In this document: in pieces, positions 1 through 4,677 of the stretch | Layout: every line of letters begins with the position of its first letter | Position numbering within the stretch: the stretch's first letter is position 1 | The notes under the pieces: generated by a model | Told to the model about the DNA's origin: nothing | Seen by the model: only the letters and a program-made list of their open reading frames with translations | Database searches by the model: none | Translations under genes and position numbers: made by a program | Origin: CAYNND01 sp964528735 | Lineage (GTDB): Bacteria > Patescibacteriota > Minisyncoccia > Phycocordibacterales > UBA2100 | DNA length: 38,875 bases | Reading direction: 5' to 3' | Assembly: GCA_964528735.1 (NCBI GenBank) | Contig: CAZGUV010000009.1 | Coordinates: 1-38,875, forward strand

Positions 1-888
1 GAGCACGTATGCAAAATTACCTGCAATGGGCCGCAATGCTTCAGCCGCTGATTCAGCTGTTGTGATTGATGTGATTCCATACTGGTGAAGTGTCGCCGCA
101 CATGTAAGCATGATGAAGAACATCACGATATTTGAAAACGCCATACCACTCCACACATCGACACGCATTTTTGAGAGCATAGAAGGTTCATCGGTCACAA
201 GAACGACTGTGCCCTCTCTTGTAAGTTGTTGGTGCTCTTCCACCTCTTGAGAAGTCTGCCAAAAAAACAAGTACGGTGAGATTGTTGTTCCGAGTACCGC
301 ACACAATATAAGGATAAACTCTGCTTCAAATGCAAATGTTGGCACAATAGAATGGAACAGCGCAAGTGACCAGTCGACATCCACTGCAAATGCAGTCACC
401 ACGTACGAAAAGAGTGCGAGTGTTAGATATTTGAGTACTGATGCGTATCTATTATACGGAAGTTTTACTTCCAAAATGGTAATAAGGAAACCAAAGAGCA
501 CAATAAAGATGAGCTGATTACCCGAAGGAAATAGGAGCGCTGTCGCCGCAGCCATTGCCGCCAAGTCCGCCGCAATATTCAAAGTGTTCGCTGCAAACAA
601 CAAGACGCAAATCGCAGTGAGCGTTCGTACACCATAATGTTCTCGGATGTTTGACGCAAGACCTTTTTTGGTGATTATTCCGATTCGCGCGCAAAACTCC
701 TGAATGAGACCCATGAATGGGAATGTGTATATCGAAAGCCATAGCGCTGTATACCCATGCTGTGCAGCAACTTGAGAGTAGGTAGCAATACCTGATGGAT
801 CATCGTCTGCTGCACCGGTGGTCAATCCTGGCCCCAATATTGATGTATACGCCTTCACTTTTTTAACAACCGGCTGGAGTGGTTCCAT
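1..888 (-). CDS. Nramp-family divalent metal transporter (C-terminus cut by window edge)
   Basis: Reading left from an ATG at 888 the frame stays open to base 1, giving the first 296 residues of a multi-pass inner-membrane transporter. Known family features are visible: GPGL at residues 19-22 followed by DDDPSGIATYSQ in TM1, and AVLGTTISPYLFFWQ around residues 197-211 at the TM6 position. Nramp proteins import Mn2+ or Fe2+ with protons through unwound segments of TM1 and TM6. Canonical Nramp has DPGN in TM1 and a metal-ligating Met (MPHN) in TM6; here these are DPSG and SPYL, so the binding site is of the Nramp-related type and the ion (Mn, Mg or other) cannot be told from sequence. The start is supported by a -10 box exactly 6 nt upstream. 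The last third of the protein lies outside the window. Confidence 0.88.
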   Translation of the reverse strand, partial: MEPLQPVVKKVKAYTSILGPGLTTGAADDDPSGIATYSQVAAQHGYTALWLSIYTFPFMGLIQEFCARIGIITKKGLASNIREHYGVRTLTAICVLLFAANTLNIAADLAAMAAATALLFPSGNQLIFIVLFGFLITILEVKLPYNRYASVLKYLTLALFSYVVTAFAVDVDWSLALFHSIVPTFAFEAEFILILCAVLGTTISPYLFFWQTSQEVEEHQQLTREGTVVLVTDEPSMLSKMRVDVWSGMAFSNIVMFFIMLTCAATLHQYGITSITTAESAAEALRPIAGNFAYVL

Positions 889-922
889 CGCACAAGTATA
901 GCAAGCAAAAGCACAGCTACAA
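889..922 (-). promoter_or_regulatory. leaderless sigma70-type promoter of the Nramp gene
   Basis: On the minus strand a TATACT -10 box (900-895) ends 6 nt before the ATG at 888. A TTGTAG -35-like box (922-917) sits 16 bp further upstream. Transcription would start at or next to the A of the start codon, and no Shine-Dalgarno sequence is present. Confidence 0.6.
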
Positions 923-949
923 CAAAACCGAGGCACTACCTCGGTTTTG
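923..949. terminator. bidirectional rho-independent terminator
   Basis: A perfect 11-bp stem (CAAAACCGAGG against CCTCGGTTTTG) closes a CACTA loop, with A/T runs on both flanks. On the minus strand it lies after the tRNA cluster and its last tail element and just before the Nramp promoter, so it probably ends the tRNA-region transcript. Confidence 0.75.
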
Positions 950-954
950 ATATG

Positions 955-1100
955 ATGCGCAAGCGATGGGATTTGGCGTGACTCACTAAGTCGAGCACGA
1001 CTAAGTGGTCACTGCCCTACCTCGCACCCATGAACACATGGGTCACGCTCCGGTTTTCAAATCCCCTCACAATGAGCCCCCAGCTCATTGTTTCGCCACG
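955..1100 (-). other. tRNA-tail element E1 (behind tRNA-Asp)
   Basis: Structured, non-coding. On the minus strand it follows tRNA-Asp and its terminator hairpin. In RNA order it holds an 8-bp hairpin (1090-1083/1077-1070), a strand 1065-1058 complementary to the T-arm 3' half of tRNA-Asp and preceded on the plus strand by GGTTTTC, a 7-bp hairpin (1043-1037/1032-1026), a shared block at 1024-1006, a long hairpin (1012-978, GTGAC/GTCAC base) and finally a copy of the tRNA 3' part (975-955, 20 of 21 bases identical to 1155-1135). The 1065-1058 strand pairs over 8 bp with 975-968, closing the whole core. If the segment 1155-976 were removed, the tRNA would be restored with the copied 3' end, which still pairs with the acceptor strand. 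The function is unknown. Confidence 0.7.
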
Positions 1101-1104
1101 CAAG

Positions 1105-1131
1105 AAAATAGCCGCCTCTCGGCGGTATTTT
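1105..1131. terminator. terminator hairpin behind tRNA-Asp
   Basis: CCGCC/GGCGG stem with a TCTC loop, extended by AAAATA/TATTTT arms, 7 nt after the tRNA-Asp 3' end on the minus strand. It is closely related in sequence to the hairpin at 1720-1747. It stands between the tRNA and element E1, so E1 is made only by readthrough or by its own promoter. Confidence 0.65.
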
Positions 1132-1137
1132 TCTATG

Positions 1138-1211
1138 CGCGAGCGATGGGATTTGAACCCACGGCCTTCTCCGTGACAGGGAGACGCTCTAACCAGCTGA
1201 GCTACGCCCGC
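1138..1211 (-). tRNA. tRNA-Asp(GTC)
   Basis: A 74-nt cloverleaf on the minus strand. The 7-bp acceptor is GCGGGCG with CGCTCGC (one G-U), the D-loop contains GG, the anticodon loop reads CTGTCAC with anticodon GTC, the T-arm is GTGGG-TTCAAAT-CCCAT, and the discriminator is G as expected for Asp. CCA is not encoded (the next bases are CAT). It has a plausible promoter of its own at 1222-1250 and is followed by a terminator and tail element E1. Confidence 0.95.
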
Positions 1212-1221
1212 AGTGCTGGGT

Positions 1222-1250
1222 ACAATACTAGAAAACCTGCAAAGATTCAA
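1222..1250 (-). promoter_or_regulatory. promoter for tRNA-Asp
   Basis: Minus-strand TTGAAT (1250-1245), a 17-bp spacer and TATTGT (1227-1222). The mature tRNA 5' end lies 11 nt downstream. Confidence 0.5.
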
Positions 1251-1283
1251 CCCAGTAGTTGAGCTCCTCATTTTTGACACCTC

Positions 1284-1406
1284 TGTGTCGGGAGTGAGAA
1301 TCTTGCCTACAGCCCAGTACGGGTTTGCGACGAGCATCTGAGTACAGATTTGCTCGTAACGCAAACCACTTTCGATTCTCACCCGCACTGTGCGCAGGCA
1401 CAGTGC
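1284..1406 (-). other. tRNA-tail element E3 (behind the second CAU tRNA)
   Basis: This has the same plan as E1 and E2 but a diverged core. In minus-strand order: a 9-bp hairpin with a 4-nt loop (1406-1398/1393-1385); a strand 1382-1374 complementary to the tRNA T-arm 3' half and preceded on the plus strand by CACTTTC; a nested core with a perfect 7-bp stem (GTTTGCG/CGCAAAC) around a long CGAGC-based hairpin; then a 19-nt exact copy (1302-1284) of the tRNA 3' end (1438-1420). The complementary strand pairs over 9 bp with the copy. No terminator hairpin separates this element from its tRNA, unlike E1 and E2. It shares little primary sequence with the E1/E2 core, so membership rests on architecture and the duplicated 3' end. 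Confidence 0.62.
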
Positions 1407-1421
1407 TTCCCTCTCTGAATG

Positions 1422-1495
1422 TGTCGGGAGTGAGAATCGAACTCACGACCTAGGGCTTATGAGTCCCTCGCTCTAACCTTCTGAGCTATCCCGAC
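1422..1495 (-). tRNA. tRNA with CAU anticodon (elongator Met or Ile2)
   Basis: A 74-nt cloverleaf: acceptor GTCGGGA/TCCCGAC, D-loop AGAAGGTTA, anticodon loop CTCATAA, variable loop AGGTC, T-arm GTGAG-TTCGATT-CTCAC, discriminator A. Positions 31 and 39 are A and G, a mismatch at the base of the anticodon loop. The fully paired acceptor argues against an initiator. CAU could decode AUG, or AUA if lysidinylated by TilS; sequence alone does not settle which. CCA is not encoded. Confidence 0.9.
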
Positions 1496-1501
1496 GTCGC
1501 A

Positions 1502-1537
1502 GTACCATACCATCTTTTTTTGAGAAAAAAAAGGTAC
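1502..1537. terminator. A/T-rich hairpin between E2 and the second CAU tRNA
   Basis: GTACC (1502-1506) pairs with GGTAC (1533-1537) around a T7/A8 inverted stretch. In minus-strand order it follows E2 and ends 6 nt before the next tRNA. It may terminate the upstream transcript; a possible TATGGT -10 for the tRNA overlaps it. Confidence 0.4.
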
Positions 1538-1565
1538 TTCTTCAGCTGTAGTAATACAGCAAGAA

Positions 1566-1698
1566 AGTTCGAATTGGCGTGACTCAGTAACGTATTTTCA
1601 AAAAATACGAACTGGTCACTGCCCTAGCTCGACTGTTCTGAATACAGAACATGTCTCCGCCTTTCAATTCGACCGAAACATCATGCAGATGATGTTTC
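1566..1698 (-). other. tRNA-tail element E2 (behind tRNA-Met)
   Basis: In minus-strand order: a perfect 10-bp hairpin with a GCAG loop (1698-1689/1684-1675); a strand 1672-1665 complementary to the T-arm 3' half of the preceding tRNA and marked on the plus strand by CCTTTC; a hairpin around TTCTG/CAGAA; the block 1631-1613, which matches E1 1024-1006 at 18 of 19 bases; a long hairpin with the same GTGAC/GTCAC base as E1 (1619-1579); and an 11-nt copy of the tRNA (1576-1566 = 1773-1763), after which the copy diverges. The complementary strand pairs over 8 bp with the copy. Element E2 looks older than E1 and E3 because the acceptor part of its tRNA copy is eroded. Confidence 0.7.
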
Positions 1699-1719
1699 TA
1701 CTCCTCACTACACTTAACG

Positions 1720-1747
1720 AAAAATAGCCGCAGAGCGGCATATTTTT
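1720..1747. terminator. terminator hairpin behind tRNA-Met
   Basis: GCCGC/GCGGC stem with an AGA loop, flanked by AAAAATA and TATTTTT arms that also pair (one bulged A), 8 nt after the tRNA-Met 3' end. Near-identical in layout to 1105-1131. Confidence 0.65.
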
Positions 1748-1755
1748 CTAACGTG

Positions 1756-1826
1756 TAGCGGGAGTTCGAATTGCACGAACGCCTTCAGGTTATGAGCCTG
1801 ATGAGGTACTACTCCTCCATCCCGCT
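1756..1826 (-). tRNA. tRNA-Met(CAT) with a non-canonical elbow
   Basis: A 71-nt cloverleaf: acceptor AGCGGGA/TCCCGCT, D-arm GAGG-AGTAGTA-CCTC, anticodon stem TCAGG/CCTGA with loop CTCATAA, a 4-nt variable loop AGGC, T-arm GTTCG-TGCAATT-CGAAC, discriminator A. The D-loop lacks the conserved GG and the T-loop has G in place of U55, so the usual G18-psi55 and G19-C56 elbow contacts cannot form in standard fashion. There is no C1-A72 mismatch and only two G-C pairs next to the anticodon loop, so initiator identity is not supported. It heads the tRNA cluster and has a good promoter. Confidence 0.82.
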
Positions 1827-1833
1827 GGAGCGC

Positions 1834-1862
1834 ATACTACTCTATACTGCAGGTAAGGGCAA
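1834..1862 (-). promoter_or_regulatory. promoter of the tRNA cluster
   Basis: Minus-strand TTGCCC (1862-1857), a 17-bp spacer and TAGTAT (1839-1834). The mature tRNA-Met starts 7 nt after the -10 box, so little or no 5' leader is expected. Confidence 0.55.
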
Positions 1863-1882
1863 TAGTCTTCTGCACTCGCTCA

Positions 1883-2914
1883 TTATGTAAGTCCTAGTTC
1901 AGCAAGAACTGGCGTATACAGTCTCAGTAGCTTTTGCATGTTTTCTTGGGATATCGGTTCGGTACCTGCTACAAGCTGTTCATAAAACGCACGCGCAGTG
2001 AGTGCCTCGTTGATGCTTGAGAGATGTCTCGTGTCAGCGTGCTCCAATCGTTCTGCGGTACTGTTTCCTTCTAAACCTTTTCGTGCCAGCATATCTTCGA
2101 GCACCAAATCAATATCCATGAGTGCATGCCTCCACGAAATTGGATCTTCACCCGCTATGTATGTCTTAATCGCAGAAAGACGATTTGATACATCCGAGAG
2201 TGACGTGTCGCCGTGTTGGCTACGGGGCTCTTGGGCAATCTCTTCTGTATCAAGTAACGTTACTGCAGCATACTCTGCTGGGTTTTGTGGATGTACTTCA
2301 CCCTCATAGAATGATTCGGTTGGAGGTGGTGCTGGGTGTTCAAATGGTGCATGAGGACCGACAATATCTTCAGGACGTTCTGATGTATCAGGTGAATGAG
2401 CATCATGCCCCGTATGAGTTGGTGCACTATCGCTTGGGCCATGGCTACTATGCGCCACTGCGCGCACATGCTCTTCATGGTGGTGAAGTTGTCGTGTACG
2501 AATGATGAGATAGGTCACCACAATACCCATAATTATGGCGACGGTGACTGCGATTGAAAAAACTGCATTGATGAGTGTCGTTGCAAAACCAGATGGGGTT
2601 AGTATTTCGAATTCTTTTGCCCCCCCATTTCCTGCGCTTGTTTCTGTCTTCTGTTGAGGAACTTGTGTACCCTCTTGCGGAGTAAGCCCGGGTTTTTGCG
2701 AAGACTCGGTTGCTGGGACTTGTGAACCATTGATATACACTATCGGTATACCGTCCTCGTTTACTTCAATATAGTTTGTGGGTGTTGGACGCTTCTGTGG
2801 ACCAACATATTCTGCATAGTAGTATGACTCAGTATTTATACCCCCTGTGTACGACCCAATAAGCCTATCTACTGCTTGAATGGGCAATACATTTTCGCTA
2901 GAGGTTGGCTCCAT
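1883..2914 (-). CDS. single-pass membrane protein of unknown function
   Basis: 343 residues, family not recognised. A Pro/Thr/Gln-rich N-terminal part (residues about 1-110) is followed by one strong hydrophobic segment around residues 112-140 ending in a basic anchor, then a His/Pro/Ser-rich linker (about 145-220) and a compact charged C-terminal domain (about 240-343) rich in helices with the motif SWRHALMDIDLVLEDML. No N-terminal signal peptide is seen, so the N-terminus probably faces out and the C-terminal domain lies inside, or the reverse. The start is supported by TATAGT exactly 6 nt upstream of the ATG. It follows gatA on the same strand across a 26-nt gap, but its own promoter suggests separate expression. 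Confidence 0.75.
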   Translation of the reverse strand: MEPTSSENVLPIQAVDRLIGSYTGGINTESYYYAEYVGPQKRPTPTNYIEVNEDGIPIVYINGSQVPATESSQKPGLTPQEGTQVPQQKTETSAGNGGAKEFEILTPSGFATTLINAVFSIAVTVAIIMGIVVTYLIIRTRQLHHHEEHVRAVAHSSHGPSDSAPTHTGHDAHSPDTSERPEDIVGPHAPFEHPAPPPTESFYEGEVHPQNPAEYAAVTLLDTEEIAQEPRSQHGDTSLSDVSNRLSAIKTYIAGEDPISWRHALMDIDLVLEDMLARKGLEGNSTAERLEHADTRHLSSINEALTARAFYEQLVAGTEPISQENMQKLLRLYTPVLAELGLT

Positions 2915-2926
2915 GTGAAAACTATA
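2915..2926 (-). promoter_or_regulatory. -10 box of a leaderless promoter
   Basis: TATAGT (2926-2921) followed by 6 nt and the ATG at 2914. The -35 region is weak. Confidence 0.45.
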
Positions 2927-2940
2927 GCAAGAAAAGAGAT

Positions 2941-4362
2941 TTATGCAGTAGTCCGTTCAACAGCAAGGCCAATATCGCAGAGCATGTCCTCCTGGCCATG
3001 TGCACCGATAAGTTGAAGTCCTACAGGAAGGTGCGCATTACCTCGTAGCACCGTACCGATTGGAATTGAAAGTGCTGGCACCCCCGCAAGGTTAACAGGG
3101 ACTGTGAAGATATCCCCCGCGTACATTGCGAGTGGATCTTCCTTCTCACCGAGTGTAAACGCGGGAGTTGGTGTCGTTGGGGTAAGTATCGCGTCGAGTG
3201 TTGCAAATTGATTTTCAAAATCTGCGCGAAGCATGTCGCGAACCGCGAGTGCCTTACGATAATATGCATCAACATATCCTGATGAAAGCACGAAAGTGCC
3301 AAGCAATATTCTCCGTCGCGCCTCCTTGCCAAAGCTTTCACCGCGATTTTTTTGATACAAATCCGAGAAGTCTTGCGCATTCTGTGAGTGGTATCCGTAT
3401 CGAATACCGTCAAGACGAGACAAGTTTGAAGAAACTTCTGCAGGGTTGATGATGTAATATGCACTGAGCGCAAACGCCAGTGACGGCATAGAAATATCTA
3501 CAATCTCATAACCAGCGCGTGCAAGTGCCTCGAGCTTTGACTCAAATGCAGCGAGAACATCTGGATCACACCCCGACGCGAGAAACGAACGCGGTACACC
3601 AAGTCTCATTTTCTGCTTCTTGCGCGGATATACATCCGCTGGAAGCGATGTATTATCACGAACATCGTGACCGCGAATTACTTGAGCGAGCATTCGCACA
3701 TCCTCAACATTTTTTGCGATTGGCCCTATCTGATCAAGTGATGATGCAGCTGCGATAAGCCCGAACCGCGAAACACTTCCGTAGGTCATCTTGAGTCCAA
3801 CAACACCGCAAAATGCTGCTGGTTGCCGAATTGAACCGCCTGTATCAGAACCGAGTGCACCGAGTGCGAGATGTCCTGCGACCGCAGCAGCAGATCCTCC
3901 TGACGTACCTCCTGGGACGCGTGTTACATCGTGTGGGTTTTTGGTTGGACCAAAGGCAGAGTTTTCAGTTGAAGAACCGAGAGCAAACTCATCCATGTTA
4001 GTACGCCCAAGAATTACCGCCCCAGCCGCACGGACTCGCTCTGTTACTCCTGAACTGTATGTTGCCGTATAGTTTTCAAGAACTTTTGATCCAGCCGATG
4101 CTCGGTGACCATCAATTAAAATATTATCCTTAAACGCAAGTGGTATTCCGAGAAGCGGTGTAGTGTTTCCTTGTGCTATTTGCTCATCTGCACTCATCGC
4201 TTCAGCACGCGCAGTCTCATGAAACACCTCAAGATACGCATTGAGCTCAGGGTTTTTCTCTTGGATTGCGTTGGTGTGCGCGTCGAGAAGCTCGACTGCA
4301 CTTATCTCTTTTGCATCAAGTTGCGCCCGAGCTCCATGAATAGTGAGGTGAGTAGGGTTCAT
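2941..4362 (-). CDS. gatA: Asp/Glu-tRNA(Asn/Gln) amidotransferase subunit A
   Basis: 473 residues, normal family length. GatA hydrolyses glutamine and passes ammonia to GatB, which amidates mischarged Glu-tRNA(Gln) or Asp-tRNA(Asn). The amidase-signature catalytic residues are present: Lys78 in PLAFKDN and the nucleophile Ser177 in GSDTGGSIRQ. The cis-Ser position (153, in GGTSGGSAAA) is Thr, spaced 75 and 24 residues from the other two exactly as in the family. The start at 4362 lies 2 nt after the gatC stop and is preceded by GAAGGA inside the gatC 3' end, one of the clearer Shine-Dalgarno sites in the window. GatB is not in this window. Confidence 0.95.
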   Translation of the reverse strand: MNPTHLTIHGARAQLDAKEISAVELLDAHTNAIQEKNPELNAYLEVFHETARAEAMSADEQIAQGNTTPLLGIPLAFKDNILIDGHRASAGSKVLENYTATYSSGVTERVRAAGAVILGRTNMDEFALGSSTENSAFGPTKNPHDVTRVPGGTSGGSAAAVAGHLALGALGSDTGGSIRQPAAFCGVVGLKMTYGSVSRFGLIAAASSLDQIGPIAKNVEDVRMLAQVIRGHDVRDNTSLPADVYPRKKQKMRLGVPRSFLASGCDPDVLAAFESKLEALARAGYEIVDISMPSLAFALSAYYIINPAEVSSNLSRLDGIRYGYHSQNAQDFSDLYQKNRGESFGKEARRRILLGTFVLSSGYVDAYYRKALAVRDMLRADFENQFATLDAILTPTTPTPAFTLGEKEDPLAMYAGDIFTVPVNLAGVPALSIPIGTVLRGNAHLPVGLQLIGAHGQEDMLCDIGLAVERTTA

Positions 4363-4364
4363 AA

Positions 4365-4673
4365 CTAGTGTCCTTCGGTATGCTTACCACCAGTAATTAC
4401 CTGATGCACTGCGAGATAATCCCCCTCTCTATCAGGAAACTGTTCGGCAATCTTTTCAGTATATGAGCCAGGCGCATGGGTAATCACGTCATCACGCATG
4501 ACATTAGCGACTGGTCCCTGGTGCGGATCTCCCGTACTCGCCCCAACTGCACCCTGCACACCCTGCATAAATGCCATTATCCCCGGGAGCTCATTTCTGA
4601 CACGTTCAAACTCACCTGGTGTAGGCTCAAGTCGTGCGAGTGTAAAAAGTTGCTGTAGTGCTGAATCATCCAT
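4365..4673 (-). CDS. gatC: Asp/Glu-tRNA amidotransferase subunit C
   Basis: 102 residues, typical GatC size. It is the small strap protein that stabilises the GatA-GatB complex. Family features are the N-terminal LxxLARL helix (LQQLFTLARLEPTPGE) and the C-terminal section MRDDVITHAPGSYTEKIAEQFP, which resembles the usual LRxDxV...nAP element. I chose the ATG at 4673, 4 nt after the ligA stop codon, over an in-frame ATG at 4697 that would overlap the ligA end by 20 nt. It is co-transcribed between ligA and gatA. Confidence 0.9.
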   Translation of the reverse strand: MDDSALQQLFTLARLEPTPGEFERVRNELPGIMAFMQGVQGAVGASTGDPHQGPVANVMRDDVITHAPGSYTEKIAEQFPDREGDYLAVHQVITGGKHTEGH

Positions 4674-4677
4674 ACGA

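Noticed and set aside
1005..1446. Open frames of 72-123 codons on both strands across the tRNA cluster.
   Set aside because: They run through tRNA genes and hairpins, and their start and stop points match no promoter or conserved protein.
955..1698. Tail elements as classical group I introns, HDV-like or hammerhead ribozymes.
   Set aside because: I could not find the P3-P8 core of group I, the CUGANGA/GAAA pair of hammerheads or the nested double pseudoknot of HDV; the guide-like helix alone is not enough. A new ribozyme remains possible.
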